Origin: Sungkyunkwania multivorans
Lineage (GTDB): Bacteria; Bacteroidota; Bacteroidia; Flavobacteriales; Flavobacteriaceae
Direction: 5' to 3'
Length of the DNA: 64,000 bases
Assembly: GCF_042675645.1 (NCBI RefSeq)
Contig: NZ_JBHTJH010000004.1
Location: 806,001-870,000, forward strand
A model generated the notes under the pieces. That model was given only the letters and a program-made list of their open reading frames with translations. It had not been told where the DNA came from and did no database searches. Position 1 is the stretch's first letter, and each line of letters starts with the position of its first letter. This document shows, piece after piece, positions 17,707 to 26,930 of the stretch. A program made the position numbers and the translations under genes.

Positions 17707-18311
17707 ATTTCAGTTTTTGTTACGACAACCTCATATAAGTTTTTAAAAGCAGCCATCGTCCGTTTCATATCAGATTTTCGAACAGACAGTGTCATTTGAC
17801 ACTTCATCTCCATCTTTTGCTCTTCAATCTCGATCTGTAATTCCTTGATGATTCGCATCACGCTATTTATGTCTTTATAATCGAAAGAAATGTAAAAGAC
17901 CTCGTTTATCGTCTTTTCGACTATTTCGGCTGCCTCCAAAGACATTTGTGCGGCAGTCCCATAAGCATTGATCAGCCCACCAACACCCAATTTGGTACCG
18001 CCAAAATACCGAACCACGACCACAAGTATATCAGTAAGATCAAAAGATTGTATCTGCCGATAGATAGGTTGCCCAGCCGAATTATTGGGCTCTCCATCGT
18101 CATTGGCACGAAAATGCAGCTGAGAGGTGCCTAATTGCCAGGCATAGCACCAGTGGCGTGCATTATGATGTTGTTTCTTCAAAGTTTCGATATGCTCCTT
18201 TATCGCTTCTTCCGTCTTTACCGGAAAGGCATATGCAAAGAACTTGCTGTTGCGATCCTTATAAAGCACTTCCTCAGAAGACGCTGCTATGGTCTTGTAG
18301 GTGTCATTCAT
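17703..18311 (-). CDS. YigZ family protein (UPF0029/IMPACT fold)
   Basis: 202 aa, two-domain YigZ protein. The N-terminal IMPACT/UPF0029 domain has the signature blocks HHNARHWCYAWQLG, NDDGEPNNSAGQPI and VVVRYFGGTKLGVGGLI (to about residue 120); the C-terminal EF-G-like domain covers about 135-195. Eukaryotic relatives act on the GCN2 pathway; the bacterial role is unclear, possibly translation related. Same strand as and 13 bases after the EamA gene. Confidence 0.95.
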   Translation of the reverse strand: MNDTYKTIAASSEEVLYKDRNSKFFAYAFPVKTEEAIKEHIETLKKQHHNARHWCYAWQLGTSQLHFRANDDGEPNNSAGQPIYRQIQSFDLTDILVVVVRYFGGTKLGVGGLINAYGTAAQMSLEAAEIVEKTINEVFYISFDYKDINSVMRIIKELQIEIEEQKMEMKCQMTLSVRKSDMKRTMAAFKNLYEVVVTKTEI

Positions 18312-18324
18312 TGTGTTCTAGTGG

Positions 18325-19185
18325 TCAAGCAAGGGTTACGATGATTATAGAAATAATGGCGATCACAATCCCTAACCAGTTTCTTGGAATAAGTCGCTCT
18401 TTAAATATGAAGAGCCCAAATAAAGTAGTGAGCATCACAATGGCGACATTGTTTATAGTGAACAAGGTTGAGCTTTCCAATCCTTTGGTCTGCAATGCCT
18501 TCAATAAATAGTAGATGGAATAATAATTAGGAATACCCAATGCGATTCCGCCCAAAATGTTCTTGCCGATAAATCTAAAGTTCCCTTTGATGATCTGGAA
18601 GGTTATGATGGCGAGTCCTATGATGGCTGCAAAGGCAAAGATCGTTGCAGAAAAGAGTGGTATTCCATCGGAAGGCACATAATTGGTCTCCAAGTATTTG
18701 ATCGAAGTGTCGATGACACCAGACCCCAAAAATAATAAGACCGGTAGAAGAAGGTTGCCCTTGGTAAAGGAAGCACTTTCCTTGATAGAGGTGAGATATA
18801 CGGCCATCAACGCCAAAAGAATACCTAATATCTTCACAAATCCCAAATGCTCATCATAGGCCCAAACTCCGAATATCACAGGGATGACCACCGACATTTT
18901 TCCAGCAACCGAGGCTACCGATAATCCGTTGCGCTGCGATGTAAGCGCCATCACATTGAATACAGAGATGAACAAAAAACCCAACGCAATGGTCCCTAAA
19001 AACCATGGTTGTTCGGGGATCTCCGCTACCTTCGTATTTCCATGGTAATTGAGATATCCGCAGATACAAGCAACGATATAGTTGACAATGATACAATGCA
19101 ACGTATCTAAGTTGAATTTTTCAAACAACTTGAATATCACAAATAGTGAACTGGAAATAAGTATGCTTAAAGCTAAATAGATCAA
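18325..19185 (-). CDS. EamA/DMT family transporter
   Basis: 286-aa inner-membrane transporter with about ten hydrophobic helices arranged as two EamA repeats (roughly 1-140 and 150-286). Second-repeat family features include TLFTINNVAIVMLTTLFGLF and the final GIVIAIISIIIVTLA. Substrate unknown. The start is TTG at 19185, overlapping the TGA of the upstream HAD gene as TTGA; no other start precedes the first helix. Part of the minus-strand run LEA2 - ribD - HAD - EamA - YigZ. Confidence 0.9.
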   Translation of the reverse strand: MIYLALSILISSSLFVIFKLFEKFNLDTLHCIIVNYIVACICGYLNYHGNTKVAEIPEQPWFLGTIALGFLFISVFNVMALTSQRNGLSVASVAGKMSVVIPVIFGVWAYDEHLGFVKILGILLALMAVYLTSIKESASFTKGNLLLPVLLFLGSGVIDTSIKYLETNYVPSDGIPLFSATIFAFAAIIGLAIITFQIIKGNFRFIGKNILGGIALGIPNYYSIYYLLKALQTKGLESSTLFTINNVAIVMLTTLFGLFIFKERLIPRNWLGIVIAIISIIIVTLA

Positions 19186-19796
19186 AACAAATCTCTTTTT
19201 CTAATGAATAGTTCTGTGACATCTTCTTGGCCAGGTATCAAATTCCATGTTTTGATCCCTAGCTTGTCGGCAGCATCTATATGCTCTTTGGTATCGTCGA
19301 TAAATAGCGTTTCTTCTGCAATCAAATCATTCTTCTCTAAAACAAGATCAAATATTTCAACATCTGGTTTTCGCATCCCTATTTCATGAGATAGATAGAA
19401 GCGTTCAAAACAACTTCTAAAGCGTTCATATCTAGCTAGTGTCATACGCTCTTTCACCTTTGTTATATGCAGTGCATTGGTATTGCTTAGGAGGAAGAAT
19501 CGCAATTGACCATGCAGGGCATGATGTTCCAACCATGCAAGTCGTCTTTCGGGAAAGGATAAGATGATCGCATTCCATGCATCGATCAATTGTTCCTTTG
19601 TGGCTTGGGGAAATTGGCGGGCGTAAAAATCGATGAATTCTTCACTGCTAAGCAATCCCTTTTCATATTGCTGATTAAAGAGCATCATCTCTTCGGTGAA
19701 TTCTGAAATTCCCAATCGCACCAATTCATTGAATGTGGCCATTTTATCAAGGTCGATAAAGATATCGCCAAAATCAAAGAGAATGTTCTTGATCAT
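19182..19796 (-). CDS. HAD-family phosphatase, YihX-like
   Basis: 204-aa HAD-IA hydrolase. Motif I is NILFDFGDIFID (nucleophile Asp in LFDFG), motif II FLLSNTN, motif III Lys in GMRKPDVEIFD, motif IV LFIDDTKEHIDAA, all present and in order; the helical cap lies between about 15 and 90. YihX-type enzymes dephosphorylate sugar phosphates such as glucose-1-phosphate, but next to ribD it could also supply the unidentified riboflavin-pathway phosphatase (inference from position only). ATG start overlaps the ribD stop as ATGA. Confidence 0.92.
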   Translation of the reverse strand: MIKNILFDFGDIFIDLDKMATFNELVRLGISEFTEEMMLFNQQYEKGLLSSEEFIDFYARQFPQATKEQLIDAWNAIILSFPERRLAWLEHHALHGQLRFFLLSNTNALHITKVKERMTLARYERFRSCFERFYLSHEIGMRKPDVEIFDLVLEKNDLIAEETLFIDDTKEHIDAADKLGIKTWNLIPGQEDVTELFIRKRDLF

Positions 19797-20878
19797 CGAT
19801 TAAAATAGGTCTTTAGTGTATCTTCGGCTATCTTTTCTTCAAAATAGGGTGCTGCATCGAGAATAGGCGCCTTAACACCATTTTCGAAGGCCAATGGGCC
19901 CGTAAAGACGCTCGCCTCATCCCATAGTTTTTCATCGATAAAAGTTTGTAATGTTTTTGTTCCACCTTCAACGATCAAAGATTGAATGTTATGCTCCGAT
20001 AGCACCTTACATATATTAGCGGCGATATTCTTGGAAAAATCGATCTTTTCGAAAAGCACGTTTTCTCGCTGTTCCGCCTGTTTATCTTTTATCTGCGTGA
20101 GAATGATCGTCTTGACTTTACCGTCGTAAATGGCATAATCATCTGAAATTCTTCTTTTTCTATCTAGAACGATACGAATAGGAGAGGTTCCGTCCCAATC
20201 GCGGGTGGATAAGCTAGGATTATCCTGTAATACGGTATTTGTTCCCACCAGGATGGCATGTTCCTGGCTTCGCCATTTGTGCACCAGCTGACGCGAATAC
20301 TGGTTGGTGATCCATATTGGCGAACGTTCTGCCACGCTTCGCTTTGTGTCGGCCGAGTGATGTATGGATGAGATTTTGTCGTTTGGTGCGATAAACCCAT
20401 CAATGCTCTGTGCCCATTTTAAGATAATATAAGGCCGTTTCTTGGTATGAAAAGTAAGAAACCGTTTGTGATGTAACTTGCAGGCATCTTCCAAAACGCC
20501 TACGATGACCTCGCAACCGGCCTCCTTCAATTTCTTTACACCTTTGCCCGCCACCTTGTCATGAGGGTCAAGCGTTCCTATTACGATCTTGGGTATTTTG
20601 TGAAGTATGATAAGATCAACACAGGGAGGCGTCTTTCCATAGTGAGAACAGGGTTCGAGGGTCACGTATAAGGTAGCTTCCCTAAGTAAGGATTTGTCCG
20701 TCACTGCGTTGATTGCATTGACCTCGGCGTGTGGCCCACCAAAGGGACTTGTGTAGCCTTCTCCAATGATACGATCGTTTAAGACAATTACTGCCCCGAC
20801 CGAAGGATTTGGTCTTGTGGTGCCGACACCTAATTTTGCCAATTGAAGGCATCGTAGTATGTATTTCTGGTGCTGCAA
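19793..20878 (-). CDS. ribD: Bifunctional riboflavin biosynthesis protein RibD
   Basis: Deaminates and then reduces the pyrimidine intermediate of riboflavin synthesis. The N-terminal deaminase (1-145) has the zinc motifs HAEVNAI and TLEPCSHYGKTPPC; the C-terminal reductase (150-361) has KWAQSIDGFIA and VEGGTKTLQTFI. 361 aa, complete. The start is TTG at 20878, directly after the TAA of the upstream lipoprotein gene; the family N-terminus (a few residues before YILRCLQLAKLG) fits this and there is no ATG. Other rib genes are not in the window. Confidence 0.96.
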   Translation of the reverse strand: MQHQKYILRCLQLAKLGVGTTRPNPSVGAVIVLNDRIIGEGYTSPFGGPHAEVNAINAVTDKSLLREATLYVTLEPCSHYGKTPPCVDLIILHKIPKIVIGTLDPHDKVAGKGVKKLKEAGCEVIVGVLEDACKLHHKRFLTFHTKKRPYIILKWAQSIDGFIAPNDKISSIHHSADTKRSVAERSPIWITNQYSRQLVHKWRSQEHAILVGTNTVLQDNPSLSTRDWDGTSPIRIVLDRKRRISDDYAIYDGKVKTIILTQIKDKQAEQRENVLFEKIDFSKNIAANICKVLSEHNIQSLIVEGGTKTLQTFIDEKLWDEASVFTGPLAFENGVKAPILDAAPYFEEKIAEDTLKTYFNR

Positions 20879-21340
20879 TTACTTTATTTCAACTTCTTTG
20901 GTGATATCGATCGGGTAGTCGTAGGACAGCCCCAGGGTTTTGTAGGTAATTGTTCCCTTGTATTGAACGGTAATCGTTTTGTTCAATATACTATTCAGCA
21001 ATCCACCTAAGAGGCCTCCTTGTTCCTCTTTAAAGATCCTCTTTGTGGGAATGGTGGCTATCAAAGGAATCGAAAACTCATTTCTGGCTGGGACTTTGAA
21101 TGTTTCTGATCGTACGTTGCCAACATCGACATCATTGATCAGAATGTCAATTCCCTTACTTTCAAGAGTGCCACCAAGATCGTTTGGGTTTAAGAAAAAA
21201 GCTTCGGCCGATACGGTGACCTGTTCCAGTGTTGCTTCGACAACCTTCACCTTTTCTACCTTCACAAATATTGGTTTTTCACTCACGGTGCAACCGAATA
21301 CCGTGAATATGATCGTTAATAATAAAAGCGTTTTCTTCAT
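20879..21340 (-). CDS. LEA type 2 family lipoprotein
   Basis: From ATG 21340 (MKKTLLLLTIIFTVFGC) the protein has a lipoprotein signal peptide with Cys17. The rest is a single LEA2/WHy-like beta-sandwich: AFFLNPNDLGGTLESKGIDI and VPARNEFSIPLIATIP are typical. Likely a periplasmic lipoprotein of unknown role. A TTG at 21355 would extend the N-terminus by five residues but is unneeded. It heads the ribD - HAD - EamA run. Confidence 0.82.
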   Translation of the reverse strand: MKKTLLLLTIIFTVFGCTVSEKPIFVKVEKVKVVEATLEQVTVSAEAFFLNPNDLGGTLESKGIDILINDVDVGNVRSETFKVPARNEFSIPLIATIPTKRIFKEEQGGLLGGLLNSILNKTITVQYKGTITYKTLGLSYDYPIDITKEVEIK

Positions 21341-21399
21341 GGAGACGGCTATCAATATGCATTATCTTCGTTGACAAAAATAAGACATTTTGGAAGGAG

Positions 21400-21885
21400 A
21401 TGAGTACTATGGTCATCAGAGAGATTCAGCCGGAAGATAATGAACAAATTGCGAAAGTCATTCGTAAGGTTCTCGAAGATCTTGGGGTTCCAAAGGTGGG
21501 TACCGCCTATGCGGATAAGGCATTGGATAATTTGTTTGAGGCGTATGACAAAGAGCGCGCCGTGTACTTTGTTGTGGTCGAAGGTAATAGCATCCTAGGT
21601 GGTGCTGGGATCTCACCATTGGACAATTACGAAGGAAATATCTGCGAACTTCAGAAGATGTATTTTTTGGACGAGGCCCGTGGCTGTGGCGTAGGAGCCA
21701 GAATGATGGGGAAGTGCCTAGAGAAAGCCAAGGAATTTGGTTTTGGGGCCGTTTATATAGAGACCATGCCATATATGGAAGCGGCCCAAAAGCTGTATAA
21801 AAAAGTGGGGTTTGAATATATCGATGCACCTATGGGTGATACTGGACATTACAGTTGCCCCGTTTGGATGCTAAAGAAATTATAA
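21400..21885 (+). CDS. GNAT family N-acetyltransferase
   Basis: 161-aa acetyl-CoA-dependent acetyltransferase. Motif A with the pyrophosphate loop is in ELQKMYFLDEARGCGVGARM (about residues 87-106), preceded by GGAGISPLDNY and followed by motif B YIETMPYMEAAQKLYKKVGF. Substrate unknown. Divergent from the LEA2 gene, 60 bases away, and followed by prmC. Confidence 0.92.
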   Translation: MSTMVIREIQPEDNEQIAKVIRKVLEDLGVPKVGTAYADKALDNLFEAYDKERAVYFVVVEGNSILGGAGISPLDNYEGNICELQKMYFLDEARGCGVGARMMGKCLEKAKEFGFGAVYIETMPYMEAAQKLYKKVGFEYIDAPMGDTGHYSCPVWMLKKL

Positions 21886-21934
21886 AAATAAATGCTGTTC
21901 CTTCTCCTTTGGGAGAGGGTTAGCGTGAGTGCTA

Positions 21935-22780
21935 ATGAAACTAAAAGATATCAAAGATATTTTTCATAGCGAGCTGGATGCCATTTTCGGAAAGGAAGAG
22001 GTATGCAGTTTCTTTTTTATGCTGAGTGAGGATTACATTGGCGCGAATCGGTTGACATTGGCCTTACAACCAGATTTTCCAGTCACGAAAGAGGAGGCGA
22101 ATCAACTTTTTGAGGCGTTGGCACTATTGAAAAGACAAAAACCGATCCAACAAATACTGGGAAAGACGCTATTTTATGGAAATGAGTTTATGGTTGATGA
22201 ACATGTGTTGATCCCAAGACCGGAAACGGAAGAGTTGGTCTCATGGATCGTTTCAGATACCGATACACAGACTCCTCTAAAAATACTAGATATCGGCACA
22301 GGAAGTGGCTGTATCGCAATTTCCTTGGCAAAGGCACTTCCAAAGGCTGAGGTACATGCCATGGATGTTTCTGAAAAGGCCATTTCACTTGCAAAAGAAA
22401 ATGCGCTCCATAACAAAATAAAGGTCAACTTTATTGAAGCAGATGTCCTCCAACTTGCATCCTTAGAACAAGAATATGATATCATTGTTTCTAATCCTCC
22501 CTATGTAAGAGATATGGAGAAGGAGCATATGAAAGACAATGTATTGAAGTACGAACCCGCTTTGGCACTCTTTGTAAAAGATGAAGACCCATTGCTTTTT
22601 TACAGAAAGATAGCAGTTTTGGCCATTGAAAATTTACGGGAAAAAGGCAGGCTTTTTTTTGAGATAAATCAATATCTTGGTAGTGAAACTGAAAAAATAT
22701 TAAAGGAACAAGGGTTTGACAAGATTGAACTGCGACAAGATAGCTTTGGAGTGGATAGAATGATGAAAGCAACCAAATAA
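21935..22780 (+). CDS. prmC: Release factor glutamine methyltransferase PrmC
   Basis: Methylates the GGQ glutamine of release factors RF1/RF2. N-terminal helical substrate domain (1-95, ending PIQQILGKTLFYGNEF), then PRPETEELV, the SAM motif ILDIGTGSGCIAISLA, and the catalytic NPPY motif in IIVSNPPYVRD. I use ATG 21935; the GTG at 21929 is six bases upstream and less likely. Followed after 12 bases by the LOG gene, so an operon prmC - LOG - ligA is likely. Confidence 0.95.
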   Translation: MKLKDIKDIFHSELDAIFGKEEVCSFFFMLSEDYIGANRLTLALQPDFPVTKEEANQLFEALALLKRQKPIQQILGKTLFYGNEFMVDEHVLIPRPETEELVSWIVSDTDTQTPLKILDIGTGSGCIAISLAKALPKAEVHAMDVSEKAISLAKENALHNKIKVNFIEADVLQLASLEQEYDIIVSNPPYVRDMEKEHMKDNVLKYEPALALFVKDEDPLLFYRKIAVLAIENLREKGRLFFEINQYLGSETEKILKEQGFDKIELRQDSFGVDRMMKATK

Positions 22781-22792
22781 CCAACCGATAGT

Positions 22793-23374
22793 ATGAAGAG
22801 TATTGTAGTATTTTGTGGAAGTAGCGAAGGCAATGACCAAGTGATCCTGGACCAAGCTTACGAATTGGGAAAAGTGTTAGCTTCAGAAGGGATTACCTTG
22901 GTGTACGGTGCGGCAAAGATAGGTATAATGGGCAGTGTCGCCCGAGGGGCGTTGGACCAAAAGGGAAAGGTCGTGGGCGTAGTGCCCGAATTCCTTAAAA
23001 TGAAAGAAGTGGTTCACCATGGCCTTTCAAAACTCCATACCACAGAAAATATGCATCAGCGCAAATTGCTGATGCACGACCTTTCGGAAGGAGTGATCAT
23101 GCTTCCCGGTGGGTTTGGGACCTTAGAAGAATTCTTTGAGATGATCACCTGGGCGCAATTGGGCTTGCATCAAAAGCCGATAGGTATTCTCAATACCAAC
23201 GGATTTTACGACGAGCTGATGTCGATGCTGGAGAAAATGGTAAAGCGTGGCTTTCTCAAAATGGACAATTATAATATGATCCAAGTGGATGACGACATCC
23301 CTACGTTGTTGGAGAAGATGAGCGCTTATAAGCCAAAGGCAGTGCCAAAATGGATCAAGAAAGAGTTGACCTAA
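22793..23374 (+). CDS. LOG family protein (TIGR00730)
   Basis: 193-aa Rossmann-fold phosphoribohydrolase-like protein. The family motif LPGGFGTLEEFFE (about residues 102-114) and the preceding Arg/Lys in MHQRKLLMHD are intact; VFCGSSEG near the N-terminus is the phosphate-binding turn. Homologues release cytokinin bases or cleave nucleotide 5'-monophosphates (AMP nucleosidase-like). A second, more distant LOG paralogue lies at 60292-60981. Confidence 0.93.
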   Translation: MKSIVVFCGSSEGNDQVILDQAYELGKVLASEGITLVYGAAKIGIMGSVARGALDQKGKVVGVVPEFLKMKEVVHHGLSKLHTTENMHQRKLLMHDLSEGVIMLPGGFGTLEEFFEMITWAQLGLHQKPIGILNTNGFYDELMSMLEKMVKRGFLKMDNYNMIQVDDDIPTLLEKMSAYKPKAVPKWIKKELT

Positions 23375-23401
23375 TTACTTATTACCAGAGAATTTTAATA
23401 G

Positions 23402-25399
23402 ATGAGTATCGAACAACAACTAACTGAGCTCCGCAAAGAACTTGCAGAGCATAATTATAAATACTACGTTTTAGACCAGCCGAGCATCACCGACTATGAG
23501 TTTGATATGAAGCTCAAGGAGTTGCAGGCATTAGAGGCCAAACACCCAGAATTTTTCGATCCAAACTCACCTACACAGCGTGTTGGAGGAGCCGTAACCA
23601 AGAATTTTAATACCGTGGTGCACGAGCATCGCATGTATTCGTTGGACAATTCCTATTCCAAAGAGGATCTAGAAGATTGGGAAAAACGCATCGAACGAAT
23701 TTTGGGTCATAACAATGTGGCATTTACCTGCGAGTTGAAATACGACGGCGCTTCGATGAGTCTTACTTACGAAGATGGCGAACTGGTCAGGGCCGTGACG
23801 AGAGGTGATGGTTTTCAAGGAGATGAGGTCACGACCAATGTAAAGACGATCCGTTCGGTTCCTTTAAAGTTAAAGGGTAACTATCCGCCAAAGTTTGATA
23901 TTCGGGGGGAGATCGTGTTGCCTATTGATGGTTTCGCCAAGATGAATGAAGAACGCATCGCCAATGGTGAAGATGCTTATATGAATCCAAGAAACACGGC
24001 CTCAGGAAGTTTGAAACTTCAAGATAGTGCAGAGGTCGCCAAAAGACCGTTGGATTGTCTATTGTATAATATCACCGGAGAGAATATCGGTATTGCCTCA
24101 CAATGGGAGAGCTTGGAAAAAGCGCGTCAATGGGGCTTCAAGGTGCCGAAAGAGGCTACCTTGGTAAAGTCCGTGGACGAGATATTGGAATTTGTTGATC
24201 ATTGGGAAAAACATCGACACGAACTACCATACGAGATCGATGGGGTGGTCATCAAAGTCAATGACCTTCAACAACAAGACGAATTAGGCTATACCTCAAA
24301 GGCACCGCGATGGGCGATGGCCTATAAGTTTAAGGCAGAACAAGTCTCCACTGTGTTGAATGAGATCACCTATCAAGTAGGAAGGACGGGAGCGATCACG
24401 CCAGTTGCCAATCTGCAGCCTGTGCTACTGGCGGGAACGACGGTGAAAAGAGCCTCTTTGCACAATGCCGATCAGATAGCGCTATTGGATATACGGGAGC
24501 GGGATACGGTCTATGTAGAGAAAGGTGGAGAGATCATTCCCAAGATCATCGGTGTGGATCTTTCTAAAAGACCTTCAGATTCTGTGCCGACAACCTACAT
24601 TACCCATTGCCCGGAATGCGATACGCATTTGGTAAGGGAAGAAGGTGAGGCCAAACATTTTTGTCCAAACGTCTTGGGTTGTCCTCCGCAGGTGGCTGGC
24701 CGGATCCAGCATTATATTTCCCGAAAGGCGATGGATATTGAAGGCCTTGGAAGCGAGACCGTAGAATTGTTGGTCAAAGAAGGGCTTATCACCGATTACG
24801 CCGATCTTTATACTTTAACGAAAGAACAAATTGTTCCACTGGAACGAATGGCAGAGAAGTCGGCCGAAAATCTCATCAATGGGATTGAGAGGTCTAAAGA
24901 GATTCCCTTTGAAAGGGTCTTGTTCGCACTTGGAATTCGATTTGTCGGAGAAACTGTGGCAAAGAAGTTGGCGAGACATTATAAAAGTATCGAAGCTTTA
25001 CAAGCTGCATCTCTTGACGATCTGGTAAATGTTGATGAGATCGGGATCAAGATCGCAGAGAGTGTGCGTGACTTTTTCCAAGATGAAAGAAACAGAAGGT
25101 TGATATCCAGATTGTCAGAATATGGGGTGCAACTCAGTATTTCGGAAGAAAAGCTTTTGAATCAGACCGATAAACTATCCGGTAACAGCTTTGTGGTCTC
25201 TGGAGTGTTTGAGCAGGTTTCGCGAAATGAACTCAAAAAACTGATCGAGGACAATGGCGGCAAAGTTAGCTCGTCCATATCTTCAAAGACATCTTATTTA
25301 GTAGCTGGAGACAATATGGGTCCCAGCAAGCGGACCAAGGCCGAAAGTCTTGGTATCCCGATCATTACCGAAAATGATTTTTTAAACATGATCAGTTAG
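23402..25399 (+). CDS. ligA: NAD-dependent DNA ligase LigA
   Basis: 665-aa ligase sealing nicks during replication and repair. Domains: Ia (1-70), adenylation domain with Lys113 in ELKYDGAS, OB fold (about 320-395), C4 zinc finger CPEC...CPN...C (about 405-425), helix-hairpin-helix repeats (430-580, including ALGIRFVGETVAKKLARHY), and BRCT (about 588-665). Complete. Its TAG is followed immediately by the ATG of the first YhhN-like gene. Confidence 0.98.
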   Translation: MSIEQQLTELRKELAEHNYKYYVLDQPSITDYEFDMKLKELQALEAKHPEFFDPNSPTQRVGGAVTKNFNTVVHEHRMYSLDNSYSKEDLEDWEKRIERILGHNNVAFTCELKYDGASMSLTYEDGELVRAVTRGDGFQGDEVTTNVKTIRSVPLKLKGNYPPKFDIRGEIVLPIDGFAKMNEERIANGEDAYMNPRNTASGSLKLQDSAEVAKRPLDCLLYNITGENIGIASQWESLEKARQWGFKVPKEATLVKSVDEILEFVDHWEKHRHELPYEIDGVVIKVNDLQQQDELGYTSKAPRWAMAYKFKAEQVSTVLNEITYQVGRTGAITPVANLQPVLLAGTTVKRASLHNADQIALLDIRERDTVYVEKGGEIIPKIIGVDLSKRPSDSVPTTYITHCPECDTHLVREEGEAKHFCPNVLGCPPQVAGRIQHYISRKAMDIEGLGSETVELLVKEGLITDYADLYTLTKEQIVPLERMAEKSAENLINGIERSKEIPFERVLFALGIRFVGETVAKKLARHYKSIEALQAASLDDLVNVDEIGIKIAESVRDFFQDERNRRLISRLSEYGVQLSISEEKLLNQTDKLSGNSFVVSGVFEQVSRNELKKLIEDNGGKVSSSISSKTSYLVAGDNMGPSKRTKAESLGIPIITENDFLNMIS

Positions 25400-26065
25400 A
25401 TGGATGTAAAACCGGTCTCATACTTATTGCTATTTATATTCGGAACCTTTTTTTTGGTCGTTTATACCATAACAAGGGATGACTATTTCTACACCTTCTC
25501 TAAACCCCTATTTATAGGTGTCATTTTATGCTTTTATCTAGTGACCAGTTACAGACAAATCGATCTTTGGTTCATTTTTAGCCTGTTGTTCCTTGGATAT
25601 GCCGGTGCCGCCTTGCTTTACGACAATGCGAATGCCCATTTTCAGACCATCGTAGCAACCTCATTGGGGTATCTGATATTTTTAAGATTTGCTTGGTTAG
25701 AATTGAGGAAAATACCAAGACATAGATTTAAGTATAGAGATCTGCCGATCGTATTGCTTCTTATTACGCTACTATTCTATATTGTCTATTCGAATTCTGT
25801 AGGCAGTCTTGGCGATCTAAGTAAGGTCGCGTTCATCCATGGGTGCGTGGTCATCACTTTTTCGTCGTTGGCTTTTTTCAATTTTCTAACGATCCCCACC
25901 AAAAGGGCCATGTGGTTGATGTTTGTTGCCATCGCCTTCATTCTTGGGGATGTCTTTTTTCTGATCTATGAATTTCAGTCAGATATCTTGTTTATCCGTC
26001 AGGTCAATTATATTGCTAGGATCACCTCGCATATATTCATGCTAAGGTTCATTATGGCCAAGTGA
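25400..26065 (+). CDS. YhhN-like integral membrane protein, first of three
   Basis: 221 aa with about seven or eight hydrophobic helices and short loops. The C-terminal pattern FVAIAFILGDVFFLIYEF followed by Y..RITSHIFMLRFIM resembles the YhhN/TMEM86 signature (small-Gly/Ser-Asp in one helix, then Y..AQ in the last), the lysoplasmalogenase family, but the match is remote. Starts directly after the ligA stop, so it is cotranscribed with ligA. Two similar genes follow at 26184 and 26931. Confidence 0.7.
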   Translation: MDVKPVSYLLLFIFGTFFLVVYTITRDDYFYTFSKPLFIGVILCFYLVTSYRQIDLWFIFSLLFLGYAGAALLYDNANAHFQTIVATSLGYLIFLRFAWLELRKIPRHRFKYRDLPIVLLLITLLFYIVYSNSVGSLGDLSKVAFIHGCVVITFSSLAFFNFLTIPTKRAMWLMFVAIAFILGDVFFLIYEFQSDILFIRQVNYIARITSHIFMLRFIMAK

Positions 26066-26183
26066 ATTTACTATATTGAGGTGATATTTGAATGGCCTTC
26101 ATCGTTGCATGTTCTATCTATTGATTATGAGTAATTGTAAAAAGTTAATTAGCTTTGTGCTAATTGTTTATTAGCCCTAAACC

Positions 26184-26891
26184 ATGAATAAAAAGCTGAC
26201 CCCATTTTTGGTATTGGCCTTTCTTAATATACTTGTTATCGCATTGGGAATCGATACTTTGGCTAGATTCTTGCAACCGCTACAGCTGCCTTCATTGTTT
26301 ATTCCATTTTTGTTGGCCTATAGATATTTTAATCTTTGGTTGGTATTGGCCTTGTTGTTGTTTTGGATGACCGATATGGTGTTCCTGTTTGAAGCAGGAG
26401 AAGATCTTTTCAACATTTCCATGATATTGTCCGGTTTGGCTCATTTGATCTGTTTAAAGTTTGCTGCAGAAGGAATTGGAAAGCTAAAGCTGAAGAAACT
26501 TTTCAGGACCTCCTTTCCTTTGGTGTTTCTATTCACTGTGTATTTTCTTTTTGCTATTCTCGACGTGATGATTCCTGCTATTTCGGGGAACATACTGCTT
26601 TGTTGGGCCTATGTGGGTGTGATGAGTCTTTTTGTGATCTTGAGCATATTTAGATTCTACACGAATCCTGATCAGCCCTCTTTATGGATCATCATAGCCG
26701 CAGTCTCTTCAGCAGCCTCGGATATCTTAATTGCTTTCAACAGCTTTCTTCTCGAAACGACCTTTTTTAGCATCGCAGCATTTTTGGCCGAATGCATCTC
26801 TTATTACTTCATCTTGCGCTATACCTTGGACTATAAATTAACCAAAAGCTATAAGGACAAAGTGCTTTTCACAGGGCAGAATATTAATTAA
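26184..26891 (+). CDS. YhhN-like integral membrane protein, second of three
   Basis: 235 aa, about eight helices. The most family-like of the three: a first-half LLFWMTDMVFLFEAG and a second-half VSSAASDILIAFNSF with Asp in the middle of a helix, then AECISYYFILRY, matching the repeated small-S/G-D-x-x-L pattern of YhhN/TMEM86 proteins. Has its own -7 box TAGCTTTG at 26150-26157. Function may be lysoplasmalogenase-like or may be lost; the catalytic Asp pair of the family appears conserved here. Confidence 0.72.
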   Translation: MNKKLTPFLVLAFLNILVIALGIDTLARFLQPLQLPSLFIPFLLAYRYFNLWLVLALLLFWMTDMVFLFEAGEDLFNISMILSGLAHLICLKFAAEGIGKLKLKKLFRTSFPLVFLFTVYFLFAILDVMIPAISGNILLCWAYVGVMSLFVILSIFRFYTNPDQPSLWIIIAAVSSAASDILIAFNSFLLETTFFSIAAFLAECISYYFILRYTLDYKLTKSYKDKVLFTGQNIN

Positions 26892-26930
26892 CTTATAAAG
26901 TGTAGTATATTTGGGCGTAACTGCCATCAC